From: Candidatus Sphingomonas colombiensis
GTDB taxonomy: Bacteria; Pseudomonadota; Alphaproteobacteria; Sphingomonadales; Sphingomonadaceae
NCBI GenBank assembly: GCA_029202845.1
Contig: CP119315.1
Coordinates: 3,193,001 to 3,257,000 of the forward strand
DNA: 64,000 nucleotides
Direction: 5' to 3'
The notes under the pieces were generated by a model. It had not been told where the DNA came from. It made no database searches and was given only the letters and a program-made list of their open reading frames with translations. Shown piece after piece: positions 55,459-64,000 of the stretch; positions within the stretch are counted from its first letter, which is position 1; each line of letters begins with the position of its first letter. The position numbers and the translations under genes are program-made.

Positions 55459-56787
55459 ATGACGAAGACCCCGCCCAAGACTTTCCACGTCAAGTCGTTC
55501 GGTTGCCAGATGAACGTCTATGACGGCGAGCGGATGGCCGAACTGATGGCCGCCGACGGGCTGACCGCGACCACCGACGCCGCGACCGCCGATCTGGTGG
55601 TGCTCAACACCTGCCACATCCGGGAGAAGGCGACCGAGAAGGTCTATTCCGATATCGGCCGGCTGAGGAAGAACGATCCGGCGAAGATGATCGCGGTCGC
55701 AGGCTGTGTCGCGCAAGCCGAGGGCGCGGAGATCATACGCCGCGCCAAGGTGGACGTGGTGGTCGGCCCGCAAGCCTATCACAACCTGCCGCGACTGATC
55801 GCCGACGCCGCGAAGGGCGAAGCGACGCTCGATACCGATATGCCGGTGCTCTCCAAATTCGGGGCGTTGCCGACACGCCGCAAGGTCGGGCCGGCGGCGT
55901 TCCTGACCGTGCAGGAAGGCTGCGACAAATTCTGCACCTATTGCGTGGTGCCCTATACGCGCGGCGCGGAGATCAGCCGACCCTATGGCGAAATCGTCGA
56001 TGAGGCGAAGGCGCTGGTCGATGCCGGCGCGCGCGAGATCACCTTGCTCGGGCAGAACGTCAACGCATGGAGCGACGACGACGGGCGCGGGCTGCACGAT
56101 CTGATCCGCACGCTCGATCGGATCGATGGCCTCGCCCGCATTCGCTACACCACCAGCCACCCTAATGACATGGCGCAGGGGCTGATCGACGCACATCGCG
56201 ACGTCGAAAAGCTAATGCCGTTCCTGCATCTGCCGGTACAGTCGGGCAGCGATCGCGTGCTAAGGGCGATGAACCGCAGCCACACGCGTGACAGCTATCT
56301 GCGCATCCTCGATCGCGTGCGCGCGGCACGGCCCGACATTGCCCTTTCCGGTGATTTCATCGTCGGCTTCCCCGGCGAGACCGAAGCCGAGTTCGCCGAA
56401 ACGCTGAGCCTGGTCGACGCGGTAGGGCATGCGCTGGCATTCAGCTTTAAATACAGCCCCCGCCCCGGCACGCCCGCCGCGACGATGGACGGACAGGTCG
56501 CGCCGGAAGTGATGGACGAACGGCTCCAGCGCCTGCAAGCGGCGCTCAATCGCGATCAACTTGCCTTCAATCGGGCCTCCGTCGGGCGGCGCTGTACGGT
56601 GCTGATCGAACGGCCGGGAAAGTTGCCGGGCCAGATGCTCGGCAAATCGCCGTGGCTGCAATCGGTGTTGCTCGACACGTCCGCGCCGATCGGCACGCTG
56701 GTGGAGGTGGAATTGCTCCACGCCGGCCCCAATTCGGTCACCGCGCGCGAAATTTCGCCCGCGCCGGTCTCCGCCGCCGCTGCGTGA
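55459..56787 (+). CDS. miaB: tRNA-2-methylthio-N6-dimethylallyladenosine synthase
   Basis: Radical-SAM methylthiotransferase modifying A37 of tRNAs reading UNN codons. 442 residues. UPF0004 domain cluster Cys in SFGCQMNVYD, LNTCHIREKA and VAGCVAQAEG; radical-SAM cluster in EGCDKFCTYCVVPYTRG; HLPVQSGSDRVLRAMNR; C-terminal TRAM domain (GRRCTVLIERPGKLPG). ATG 55459 follows plsC by eight nt. Confidence 0.97.
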   Translation: MTKTPPKTFHVKSFGCQMNVYDGERMAELMAADGLTATTDAATADLVVLNTCHIREKATEKVYSDIGRLRKNDPAKMIAVAGCVAQAEGAEIIRRAKVDVVVGPQAYHNLPRLIADAAKGEATLDTDMPVLSKFGALPTRRKVGPAAFLTVQEGCDKFCTYCVVPYTRGAEISRPYGEIVDEAKALVDAGAREITLLGQNVNAWSDDDGRGLHDLIRTLDRIDGLARIRYTTSHPNDMAQGLIDAHRDVEKLMPFLHLPVQSGSDRVLRAMNRSHTRDSYLRILDRVRAARPDIALSGDFIVGFPGETEAEFAETLSLVDAVGHALAFSFKYSPRPGTPAATMDGQVAPEVMDERLQRLQAALNRDQLAFNRASVGRRCTVLIERPGKLPGQMLGKSPWLQSVLLDTSAPIGTLVEVELLHAGPNSVTAREISPAPVSAAAA

Positions 56788-56894
56788 TGCAATAGCGACA
56801 CAGTGATGAAATCCTTTGCCATTAGTGCTTGCGGCCGGGCGGCGCGGGCCGCACCTTGGCGCCAGGCCATTACGGCGAGAATCGAAGGAGACGC

Positions 56895-57911
56895 ATGAGC
56901 CGCAAGCCCGTCCCCGCCCATTCCGGCGAACGCAGCCGGGTGGACGTGCTGTTCGACAAGCCTCAGCTGCTTGCCCGGTTGTTCGGTCAATATGACCAGA
57001 ACCTCGTCGCGTTGGAAAACCGGCTCGGTGTTTACATTACGGCGCGGGGCAACCGCATCGGGCTGGAAGGCACCGCCGAACAGGTGGCGGTGGCGCGCGA
57101 TGTGCTGAACGAGCTTTATGCTCGCATCCAGCGTGGCGAGGAAATCGATACCGGGCTGGTCGACGCAGCCATCGCGATGGCGGCCGAACCGACGCTGGAC
57201 GGGATCATTTCCGCCGAACGCACCGAAGCGCCGCCGATCATGATCCGCACGCGCAAGAAAACGATCGTGCCGCGCACCGCCGCGCAGGCGCATTACATGC
57301 GTGAGCTGACCACCAACGACATGATCTTCGCGCTGGGGCCGGCCGGTACGGGCAAGACCTATATCGCGGTGGCGCAGGCGGTGGCGCAGCTCATCACCGG
57401 CTCGGTCCAGCGGCTTATCCTTTCGCGCCCTGCGGTTGAGGCCGGCGAAAGGCTGGGCTTCCTGCCGGGCGACATGAAGGAGAAGGTCGATCCCTATCTC
57501 CGCCCGCTTTATGACGCGCTCTACGATTGCCTGCCGGCCGAGCAGGTCGAGCGGCGCATCGCGTCCGGCGAGATCGAGATCGCGCCGATCGCCTTCATGC
57601 GCGGGCGCACGCTTTCCGACGCGTTCGTCATTCTCGACGAGGCGCAGAATACCACGCCCGCACAGATGAAGATGTTCCTCACCCGTTTCGGCCAGAACAG
57701 CCGGATGGTGATCTGCGGCGATCCGAAACAGACCGATTTGCCCGGCGGCGTCACCGCATCGGGACTGGCGGATGCCACTTCCCGGCTGGATGGGATCGAG
57801 GGCATTTCGCTCTGCCGCTTCACCGCCGCGGACGTGGTACGTCATCCGATCGTCGGGCGGATCGTCGAAGCCTATGAAGGCGAGGATTCTCCTCCTATGC
57901 CGCAGCGATGA
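56895..57911 (+). CDS. phoH: PhoH-family ATPase
   Basis: 338 residues. N-terminal KH-like domain, then P-loop ATPase with Walker A ALGPAGTGKTYIAVAQAV, LSRPAVEAGERLGFLPG, RGRTLSDAFVILDEAQN (Walker B) and ICGDPKQTDLPGG. PhoH proteins are RNA-associated ATPases acting with the endoribonuclease YbeY, encoded next with a 4-nt overlap. ATG 56895 follows AAGGAGACGC. Confidence 0.96.
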   Translation: MSRKPVPAHSGERSRVDVLFDKPQLLARLFGQYDQNLVALENRLGVYITARGNRIGLEGTAEQVAVARDVLNELYARIQRGEEIDTGLVDAAIAMAAEPTLDGIISAERTEAPPIMIRTRKKTIVPRTAAQAHYMRELTTNDMIFALGPAGTGKTYIAVAQAVAQLITGSVQRLILSRPAVEAGERLGFLPGDMKEKVDPYLRPLYDALYDCLPAEQVERRIASGEIEIAPIAFMRGRTLSDAFVILDEAQNTTPAQMKMFLTRFGQNSRMVICGDPKQTDLPGGVTASGLADATSRLDGIEGISLCRFTAADVVRHPIVGRIVEAYEGEDSPPMPQR

Positions 57912-58417
57912 TCGAGATCGAACTCAGCCGCGACGAACCCTGGCCTGATCGGGATTGGGCGACGCTGGCCGAAGTGGCGGTGCGAGCGGCCGTGGGGCGG
58001 ACGCCCTACGGTGAATTGCTTACTACCGCCGCGCTGGTTGAGGTGAGCGTGCGGCTGACCTCCGACGAGGAAGTCCACACACTCAACCGGCAATATCGCG
58101 GGAAGGACAAGCCCACCAACGTCCTGTCCTTTCCGATGGTGCAGCCCGATCTGCTCGAAACCGTCAGCCAGAATACTGATGACGGCGAGCTGCTGCTCGG
58201 CGATATCGTGCTCGCCCACGGCGTGTGCGCGCACGAGGCGGCCGAACGCGGCGTGACGGTCGAGGCCCATGCCACGCATTTGATCGTGCATGGAACGCTG
58301 CATCTGCTAGGTTATGACCACCTGACCGACGACGAGGGAGACGCGATGGAGGCGATCGAGCGTGATGCGCTCGCCGACCTCGGCATCGCAGACCCCTATG
58401 CCATCAACGAGGACTGA
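57908..58417 (+). CDS. ybeY: Endoribonuclease YbeY
   Basis: 169 residues, zinc-dependent endoribonuclease for 16S rRNA 3' maturation and rRNA quality control. Three zinc His residues in HLIVHGTLHLLGYDH; RQYRGKDKPTNVLSFP is the second conserved block. Start overlaps the phoH stop by 4 nt and corC follows at once. Confidence 0.96.
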   Translation: MIEIELSRDEPWPDRDWATLAEVAVRAAVGRTPYGELLTTAALVEVSVRLTSDEEVHTLNRQYRGKDKPTNVLSFPMVQPDLLETVSQNTDDGELLLGDIVLAHGVCAHEAAERGVTVEAHATHLIVHGTLHLLGYDHLTDDEGDAMEAIERDALADLGIADPYAINED

Positions 58418-58418
58418 C

Positions 58419-59330
58419 TTGCCCGAAGACCGAAGTAGCGCCGGAAACGGCGACCCCCATGAAAGCGGCATCTGGCGCGGCTTGCGCAATCTGATCTTTG
58501 GCGACCCGCAGGAAGATACGCTGCGTGACCAGCTCGAAGAAGCGATCGATCGTCACGAGGACGATCCCGCCCCCGATGCCAAAGGCGATCTGACGCTGCT
58601 GGAGCGGCAGATGGTCCGCAACCTGCTCCATTTCGGTGAACGCGACGCGGGCGGCGTCGGCGTGCCGCGCGCGGACATTATCGCGGTGGAAGAGCAGACC
58701 CCGTTCGACGATCTCGTCCGCCTGTTCGCGGAGGCCGGGGTAAGCCGCCTGCCGGTCTATCGCGAAAAGCTCGATACGATCATCGGCATGGTTCATATCA
58801 AGGACGTGTTCGCGATCCTCGCGGTGGCGGGGCCGCGCCCGGCCGGCATCACCGAGCTGATCCGCCAACCGCTGTTCGTTCCCATGTCGCGCGGCGCACT
58901 CGATCTGCTCGCCGATATGCGGCAGACGCGGGTGCATCTCGCGATCGTGCTCGATGAATATTCCGGCACCGAAGGGCTGGTGACCATCGAGGATTTGATC
59001 GAGGAGATCGTCGGCGAGATAGAGGACGAGCATGATGAGGCGCCCGAGGTGTTGCTCGTCCCGCTCGATGGCGGCGCATGGGAGGCGGATGCGCGGGTCG
59101 AGCTTGAGGATATCGGCGAGGCGATCGATCCGCGTCTGGGCGAGGCCGAGAGCGATGTCGATACGATCGGCGGGCTGACGGCGGTGCTGGCCGGTCATGT
59201 CCCTGAACCAGGCGCCTGCATTGTTCACCCGAGCGGCTGGCGGATCGAGGTGATCGATGCCGACGCGCGCCGCGTGAACCGCGTGCGCCTGCATCCACCC
59301 CGCGCGACCCCGGAGGGGCTGGAGGATTGA
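58419..59330 (+). CDS. CBS-domain hemolysin-family protein (CorC-like)
   Basis: About 303 residues. Two CBS domains (VPRADIIAVEEQTPFDDLVR, LPVYREKLDTIIGMVHIKDV; then LDEYSGTEGLVTIEDLIEEI) and a C-terminal CorC_HlyC domain (DTIGGLTAVLAGHVPEPG). Unlike HlyC/CNNM members there is no TM domain, so it is the soluble CorC form linked to Mg/Co efflux and also placed beside Lnt in many genomes. TTG 58419 has GAGGA five nt before; ATG 58398, inside ybeY, is an alternative start. Confidence 0.92.
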   Translation: MPEDRSSAGNGDPHESGIWRGLRNLIFGDPQEDTLRDQLEEAIDRHEDDPAPDAKGDLTLLERQMVRNLLHFGERDAGGVGVPRADIIAVEEQTPFDDLVRLFAEAGVSRLPVYREKLDTIIGMVHIKDVFAILAVAGPRPAGITELIRQPLFVPMSRGALDLLADMRQTRVHLAIVLDEYSGTEGLVTIEDLIEEIVGEIEDEHDEAPEVLLVPLDGGAWEADARVELEDIGEAIDPRLGEAESDVDTIGGLTAVLAGHVPEPGACIVHPSGWRIEVIDADARRVNRVRLHPPRATPEGLED

Positions 59331-59426
59331 TTTCGCGGGCCGCCGCGCGCTTCATCATGGGCGCGTGGCGGGTGATCGCGCAGGAGGCCCCTTCCGTCTG
59401 CCGGATACCGCGCCTATCGTTACGCC

Positions 59427-60761
59427 ATGCGCAAACATATTCTTATCGTTTTCGGCCTTGTCGTATTGGCCGCGATCGCGATCATCACCTGGATAGCCTG
59501 GCCCGACACCGCACAGGTTGATATCACCACGGTCGAGGGTCAGCACCCCAATATCACGCCGCCCCGCGCGCAGTGGATTCCCACGGTCGATGTGGCGAAG
59601 GCGGTCGGTTGGCCTGATGGCGCCAAGCCGGCCGCAGCGGCCGGGCTGACGGTTGCCGCTTATGCCATTGGGCTGGATCATCCGCGCTGGCTCTATCGCC
59701 TGCCCAACGGTGACGTACTGGTCGCGGAGAGCAATTCGCCCCCGCGCGCGAGTGGCGGAATCACCAACAAGGTGATGGGTTTCCTGATGGGGCGTGCCGG
59801 CGCGGGCGTGCCGTCCGCCAATCGCATCACCCTGCTGCGCGACGCCGATGGCGACGGCGTGCCCGAGGTGAAGACGGTATTCATGACGGGGCTGAACTCG
59901 CCGTTCGGCATGGCGCTGTTCGAAGGTCAGCTCTACATCGCGAACACCGACGCGCTGGTGCGCGTGCCCTATACCGAGGGCATGACCAAGGTGACGGCCA
60001 AGCCCGAACTGGTGATCAAGCTGCAGGGTGGCGGCAATCACTGGGCGCGCAACGTCATTCCGGCGGAGGACGGCAGGACATTGTATGTCTCGGTCGGCTC
60101 GTCCTCGAACATCGCCGATAACGGCATGGCGGCGGAGCGATATCGCGCCAACATCCTGCAGGTGTGGCCGAAGGAAAAGACCTATCGCATCTATGCCGCC
60201 GGGCTTCGTAACCCGAACGGCATGGCGCTGGAGCCGCATAGCCACCAGCTGTGGACCGTGGTCAACGAGCGAGACATGATCGGCTCCGATATGGCGCCGG
60301 ATTATCTCACCGCGGTTGAGATGGGCGATCACTTCGGCTGGCCGTGGTATTATTGGGGCGGCTATCCAGATCGGCGTGTCGAGCCGGGCAATGCCCCGCT
60401 TCAACAATATTCCAAGCGTCCGGATTTCGCGCTCGGCCCGCACGTGGCCGCGCTCGGGCTGACTTTCGCCGCCGATGCGAAGCTTGGCGCGAATTTCGCC
60501 AATGGCGCGTTTATCGGCGAACATGGCTCATGGAACCGCAAGCCGCTGTCCGGCTACAAGGTCGTCTATGTGCCGTTCGGCGATACCGGCTGGCCGGTGA
60601 AAGGTGCGAAGCCGGTCGATGTGCTGACCGGTTTTCTCGACGCCAAGGGTCAGGCGCAGGGCCGGCCGGTCAGCGTGATCACCGACAAGACCGGCGCGCT
60701 GCTCGTGGCGGATGACGTGGGCAATCGCGTGTGGCGGGTGAGCGCGCCGCAAGCGAAATGA
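59427..60761 (+). CDS. Membrane-anchored sorbosone-dehydrogenase-like protein
   Basis: 444 residues. One N-terminal TM (ILIVFGLVVLAAIAIITWIA) acts as signal anchor; the rest is a six-bladed beta-propeller of the PQQ-dependent L-sorbosone/aldose dehydrogenase family: LPNGDVLVAESNSPPRA, GLNSPFGMALFEGQLYIANT, YAAGLRNPNGMALEP, GDHFGWPWYYWGGYPD, FIGEHGSWNRKPLSGYK. It probably oxidises a sugar aldehyde in the periplasm with PQQ; the substrate is not predictable. It stands alone; 96 nt upstream hold no clear signal. Confidence 0.9.
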   Translation: MRKHILIVFGLVVLAAIAIITWIAWPDTAQVDITTVEGQHPNITPPRAQWIPTVDVAKAVGWPDGAKPAAAAGLTVAAYAIGLDHPRWLYRLPNGDVLVAESNSPPRASGGITNKVMGFLMGRAGAGVPSANRITLLRDADGDGVPEVKTVFMTGLNSPFGMALFEGQLYIANTDALVRVPYTEGMTKVTAKPELVIKLQGGGNHWARNVIPAEDGRTLYVSVGSSSNIADNGMAAERYRANILQVWPKEKTYRIYAAGLRNPNGMALEPHSHQLWTVVNERDMIGSDMAPDYLTAVEMGDHFGWPWYYWGGYPDRRVEPGNAPLQQYSKRPDFALGPHVAALGLTFAADAKLGANFANGAFIGEHGSWNRKPLSGYKVVYVPFGDTGWPVKGAKPVDVLTGFLDAKGQAQGRPVSVITDKTGALLVADDVGNRVWRVSAPQAK

Positions 60762-60769
60762 ACGGATCG

Positions 60770-60798
60770 GCGGGCGGGCGAAAAGCCCGCTCGCCCGC
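60770..60798. terminator. GC-rich hairpin between convergent genes, candidate terminator
   Basis: GCGGGCG-GGC (60770-60779) pairs with GCC-C-GCT-CGCCCGC (60785-60798) around a GAAAA loop, with one small bulge. It lies between the sorbosone-dehydrogenase-like stop and the convergent PHA-system stop. It lacks a T-tract, so termination strength is uncertain. Confidence 0.4.
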
Positions 60799-61100
60799 TA
60801 TTCGAGCAGTTTCGGCGCCTCGCGCTCCAGCTTGGCGCGGATGCGATCCGAGAACATCGCGAGGAACGCCGGTAGCGTGAAGGTGCAATGGACGTTGGCA
60901 TCGCTGACGTCCATCTGCGCCGAAACGCGCTGCCCCAGCCCCTCGACCGTGAAATAAAGCGTATCGCCGTCCCAGCGGTGATCGGTGATCGCCCCGCCCG
61001 GCACGAAATCGGCGAGCTTGCCGAAACCGCTGCCGATCCGCTCCTTCGCGGACGCCGTGCCCAACCGGTGCGGCACGTCGACTTCGATCGGGGCGGTCAT
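60798..61100 (-). CDS. Polyhydroxyalkanoic acid system family protein
   Basis: 100 residues. PHA_gran_rgn-like sequence: PIEVDVPHRLGTASAKERIG, YFTVEGLGQRVSAQMDVSD and LPAFLAMFSDRIRAKLERE, ending KLLE. Members are small proteins linked to polyhydroxyalkanoate granules but lack a known catalytic role. No PHA synthase is in the window. ATG overlaps the VOC stop by 4 nt. Confidence 0.82.
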   Translation of the reverse strand: MTAPIEVDVPHRLGTASAKERIGSGFGKLADFVPGGAITDHRWDGDTLYFTVEGLGQRVSAQMDVSDANVHCTFTLPAFLAMFSDRIRAKLEREAPKLLE

Positions 61101-61537
61101 GCGGCAATCTCCTCCTTGCCGGTCGCGAACAGCATCGCATCATCGGCAAACGCCTTGAACTCCAGCGCGTTGCCTGAAGGATCGCGAAAAAACATCGTCG
61201 CCTGCTCGCCGGGCTGACCGGCGAATCGGATATGCGGTGCGATACCGAAGGGCACCCCGGCCGCCTCCACCCGTGCCGCCAGCGTGCGCCATTCATCCAT
61301 CGTCAGCACGATGCCGAAATGCGGCACGGGCACATCATGCCCATCGACCGCGTTGGTCACTTCCGGCGCGCGCATCGAATCGTCGAGATGCGCGACGATC
61401 TGATGGCCGCCGAAATCGAAATCGATCCAATGATCGCTCGACCGGCCTTCGCGGCAACCGAGAATGTCACCATAGAAAGCCCGCGCGGCGGCAAGATCGT
61501 GAACGGGAAAGGCGAGGTGAAACGGTCGCAGTGTCAT
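61097..61537 (-). CDS. VOC (glyoxalase/dioxygenase fold) family protein
   Basis: About 146 residues from ATG 61537. Paired beta-alpha-beta-beta-beta motifs: FHLAFPVHDLAAARAFYGDI with a metal-type His, HFGIVLTMDEWRTLAARVEA and MFFRDPSGNALEFKAF with a Glu near the end. This points to a metal-dependent isomerase, lyase or dioxygenase such as a glyoxalase; the reaction is unknown. Coupled to the PHA-system gene. Confidence 0.88.
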   Translation of the reverse strand: MTLRPFHLAFPVHDLAAARAFYGDILGCREGRSSDHWIDFDFGGHQIVAHLDDSMRAPEVTNAVDGHDVPVPHFGIVLTMDEWRTLAARVEAAGVPFGIAPHIRFAGQPGEQATMFFRDPSGNALEFKAFADDAMLFATGKEEIAA

Positions 61538-61669
61538 GGCTCGATCATACACCTGTAGCGATTATTCGCCACCCCGGGCTTGAAGCGACGTGGTGCCTCC
61601 CGCATGAACCGGCCGCGCGAGAATTGCGCATATGTGTCGCCGGGGCGGGCCCGGCACGACGAAGGAAGA

Positions 61670-63223
61670 ATGATGACCTCCCTCGCCCGGCGCCCTGCCC
61701 TGATTGCCCTGTTGCTCGGCGTGCTGGCGGCATGCGGATTTGCGCCGCTGCAATTATGGCCGCTCACGCTCGCCTGCTGCGCCGGATGGATGTTGCTGGT
61801 TCACCGTGCGCCGACACGGAAACGCGCGTTGTGGCTGGGCTGGGTTTTCGGGGTCGGGCACTTCACGATCAACAACAACTGGTTCCAGCACGCGTTTGAT
61901 TTTCAAGACAAGATGCCGCCGATTCTGGGCTATGCCGCCCCGATCGCGCTGGCCTTGTATCTCGCCATCTATCCGGCGATCGCGGCCGGGGTAGCCTGGC
62001 ATCTGCGCGGACGCGGCAAGCCAGACGCTGCTTATATCCTCGGCTTCGGCGCGGCGTGGATCGCCAGCGAGTGGTTGAGGAGCGTAATGTTCACCGGCTA
62101 TGCTTGGGATCCGATCGCGGTGATCTGGGTGCCGGTGCAGCCCGTTGCGGCGCTCGCCGCTTATATCGGCACCTATGGCATGTCCGGGGTGACGGTGGTG
62201 CTCGCAGGCGCGTTGCTGGCGCTGCCGAAGCGCCCTTTACCGCTGATCGGCGCGGTTGCGGCGTTGGTACTGCTGCTCGGCGCACAGGCGTTCAGCTATA
62301 TCCCGCCGGCCGGTCGCGCCCTCACCGCTGGCGCGCCGCGCGTTGTGGTCGTCCAGCCCAATGTCCCGCAGGACCAGCGCGGCGAGAGCGATGGCGCGTT
62401 GATGATGCGTAAACTCTCCGCGCTGTCCGGTCGCCCCGGTGCTGCGCCGCGCCTCGTGTTGTGGCCGGAAGGCGTGGTGCGCGATTTCATCGAGGATGGC
62501 TATCCCGCCTACGCTTATGGCTTCCAGCCGAGCCCCTTTTATTTGCGTCGTCAGATGGCCGCGCTGCTCGGGCGGAACGATGTATTGCTGACCGGCGGCA
62601 CCGCGCTTCAGTTTGACCGCAATGGCAATGTCGTCACGGCCAGCAATTCGGTTTTCGCGATTGATCCGTCGGCGCGGATCGCGGGACGATACGACAAGGC
62701 GCATCTGGTGCCTTATGGCGAATATCTGCCGATGCCGTGGCTGCTCAAACCACTCGGCCTCGCACGGCTCGTGCCGGGAGATATGGATTTCATCGACGGC
62801 CCCGGACCAGCGAACCTCACCCTCCCTGGCTTCGGCGCGATCGGGGTGCAGATTTGCTATGAGATCATCTTCTCCGGTCAGGTGATCGACCGCGCCCACC
62901 GCCCACGTTTGCTGTTCAATCCTTCGAACGACGCATGGTTCGGTAAATGGGGGCCGCCGCAACATCTGGCGCAGGCCCGGATGCGCGCGATCGAAGAAGG
63001 GCTGCCGGTCGTTCGCGCGACCCCCAACGGCATTTCGGCGGTGATCGCGGCCGATGGCCGGCTCGTCGCCACGGTGCCGCACGAGAAGGCCGGCGCGATC
63101 GACGTGCCGATCCCGCCCCCAGCCGCGCCGACACTGTTTTCGCGTGTTGGCAACTTGGCCGCGCTGGTGATCGCCTTGCTGTTGGCGAGCGGCGCTGTTG
63201 CGTTCCGACAGCGGCGGCGCTAG
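61670..63223 (+). CDS. lnt: Apolipoprotein N-acyltransferase
   Basis: Third enzyme of lipoprotein maturation, N-acylating the lipid-modified Cys; essential in most Gram-negatives. 517 residues: six to eight TM helices flank a periplasmic nitrilase domain with catalytic Glu in VLWPEGVVRDF, Lys in RYDKAHLVPYGEYLP and Cys in GVQICYEIIFSG. ATG 61670 has GAAGGAAG just upstream. Follows corC at a distance and precedes metK, as in rhizobia and sphingomonads. Confidence 0.96.
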   Translation: MMTSLARRPALIALLLGVLAACGFAPLQLWPLTLACCAGWMLLVHRAPTRKRALWLGWVFGVGHFTINNNWFQHAFDFQDKMPPILGYAAPIALALYLAIYPAIAAGVAWHLRGRGKPDAAYILGFGAAWIASEWLRSVMFTGYAWDPIAVIWVPVQPVAALAAYIGTYGMSGVTVVLAGALLALPKRPLPLIGAVAALVLLLGAQAFSYIPPAGRALTAGAPRVVVVQPNVPQDQRGESDGALMMRKLSALSGRPGAAPRLVLWPEGVVRDFIEDGYPAYAYGFQPSPFYLRRQMAALLGRNDVLLTGGTALQFDRNGNVVTASNSVFAIDPSARIAGRYDKAHLVPYGEYLPMPWLLKPLGLARLVPGDMDFIDGPGPANLTLPGFGAIGVQICYEIIFSGQVIDRAHRPRLLFNPSNDAWFGKWGPPQHLAQARMRAIEEGLPVVRATPNGISAVIAADGRLVATVPHEKAGAIDVPIPPPAAPTLFSRVGNLAALVIALLLASGAVAFRQRRR

Positions 63224-63225
63224 GG

Positions 63226-63249
63226 CGATATAAAGCTATCTTTATATCG
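63226..63249. promoter_or_regulatory. Perfect 10-bp palindromic operator candidate upstream of metK
   Basis: CGATATAAAG (63226-63235) and CTTTATATCG (63240-63249) flank a 4-nt CTAT centre. The AT-rich symmetric site starts three nt after the lnt stop and ends 20 nt before the metK ATG. It looks like a dimeric-repressor site; ArsR-family SahR, a regulator of S-adenosylmethionine genes in proteobacteria, is one candidate from memory of its motif. It lacks the length and T-tract of a riboswitch or terminator. Confidence 0.5.
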
Positions 63250-63269
63250 TTAAATTATTCGGAGCGATC

Positions 63270-64000
63270 ATGCGTAAGTCGTTCATCTTCACCAGTGAAT
63301 CGGTCAGCGAAGGCCATCCCGACAAGGTTGCCGACCAGATTTCGGATTCGATCGTTGATCTGTTTCTGTCGAAAGACCCGGAAGCGCGCGTCGCTTGCGA
63401 AACGCTGACCACCACCAACAAGGTGGTGCTCGCCGGCGAGATTCGCGGGCGCGGGATCATGGATACCGACGGCAATTGGGCACCCGGCATTGAGGCGGAG
63501 ATCGAGCACGCGGTGCGTGAAACGGTGAAGCGCATCGGCTACGAACAGTCCGGCTTCCACTGGAAGACCTTCGACTTCTCGAACAACCTGCATCCGCAGT
63601 CGGCGCATATCGCCATGGGTGTCGACGAGAGCGGCAACAAGGATGAAGGTGCCGGCGATCAGGGGATCATGTTCGGTTACGCTACCGATGAGACGCCCGG
63701 CCTGATGCCCGCCACGCTTTATTACAGCCACAAGATTCTCGAGCGGATGGCCGAGGACCGTCACTCCGGCAAGGCGCCGTTCCTTGAGCCGGACGCGAAG
63801 AGCCAGGTGACGCTGCAGTATGAAAATGAACTGCCGGTGCGCGCCACCGCGCTGGTCGTTTCCACCCAGCATTCCGCCGATCTGTCGAACGAGGCGGGTC
63901 AGGCCAAGCTGCGCGACTACGTAAAGGGCGTGTTCGTCGACGTGTTGCCGCAGGGCTGGCTCCCGGCTGAGGACAAGATCTACGTCAACCCGACGGGCCT
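63270..64000 (+). CDS. metK: S-adenosylmethionine synthetase, 5' part
   Basis: Makes S-adenosylmethionine from methionine and ATP. The first 243 or so codons lie in the window; the frame is open at the right edge. N-terminus FIFTSESVSEGHPDKVADQI carries the catalytic His and Asp, followed by VLAGEIRGRGIMD, the signature GAGDQGIMFGYATDET, and RATALVVSTQHS. ATG 63270 has GGAG five nt upstream. The palindrome just ahead suggests regulation by S-adenosyl-compound levels. Confidence 0.96.
   Translation, partial: MRKSFIFTSESVSEGHPDKVADQISDSIVDLFLSKDPEARVACETLTTTNKVVLAGEIRGRGIMDTDGNWAPGIEAEIEHAVRETVKRIGYEQSGFHWKTFDFSNNLHPQSAHIAMGVDESGNKDEGAGDQGIMFGYATDETPGLMPATLYYSHKILERMAEDRHSGKAPFLEPDAKSQVTLQYENELPVRATALVVSTQHSADLSNEAGQAKLRDYVKGVFVDVLPQGWLPAEDKIYVNPTG

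Overview
The window is 64 kb of high-GC chromosomal DNA from an alphaproteobacterium, most probably a sphingomonad (Sphingomonas or a close relative). This rests on several conserved blocks seen together: chvI-chvG-hprK-rapZ-EIIA-HPr opposite pckA; dusB-ntrB-ntrC-ntrY-ntrX-hfq-hflX; lptD-surA-pdxA-rsmA; rlpA-DD-carboxypeptidase-tmk-holB-metG-tatD; and fur-plsC-miaB-phoH-ybeY-corC followed by lnt and metK. I see no prophage, insertion sequence, CRISPR array or other mobile element. The content is core housekeeping DNA with short intergenic gaps and many 1-4 nt gene overlaps, and no gene-free stretch reaches 300 nt.

Layout. 0-5 kb: 3' part of secA, a bidirectional terminator, a lipoprotein, a CHAP-domain protein, a MoxR-type ATPase and a TrmH-family methyltransferase. 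5-11 kb: a regulatory PTS (HPr, EIIA, HPr kinase, RapZ) translationally coupled to the ChvG/ChvI two-component system, with ATP-type pckA divergent. 11-16 kb: NfeD/SPFH membrane pair, guaB, an RsmB-type methyltransferase and a TPR protein. 16-22 kb: lptD-surA-pdxA-rsmA for the outer membrane, vitamin B6 and ribosome maturation. 22-26.5 kb: leucyl aminopeptidase, holC, ndk, a GNAT enzyme and a Pit phosphate transporter behind a candidate Pho box. 26.6-35.7 kb: dusB, two nitrogen-type two-component systems, an unusual double-domain hfq, and hflX. 35.7-44.8 kb: a long leftward run (mltB-like, rlpA, DD-carboxypeptidase, tmk, holB, metG, tatD, MBL hydrolase, retropepsin, mazG). 44.8-52 kb: tRNA-Ser(TGA), a CoxE-like VWA protein, two linked exported amidohydrolases, an AMACR-like racemase, an MFS sugar transporter and an orphan [2Fe-2S] protein. 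52-64 kb: sppA, fur, plsC, miaB, phoH, ybeY, corC, a sorbosone-dehydrogenase-like protein, a PHA-system protein and a VOC protein, lnt, and the 5' part of metK running off the end.

The most informative anomaly is the pattern of frame breaks. Many genes, including normally essential ones (secA, lptD, surA, plsC), carry one-base insertions clustered at about 0.1-4.8, 14.6-15.4, 17-20.6 and 52.4-54.8 kb. Nearly all read as a doubled wobble base: keeping either neighbouring base as the third codon position restores the frame with a synonymous codon. I therefore treat these genes as intact in nature and the breaks as a consensus artefact, possibly from two co-assembled strains. The most interesting biological feature is hfq, which encodes two complete Sm-like Hfq repeats in one 163-residue chain.
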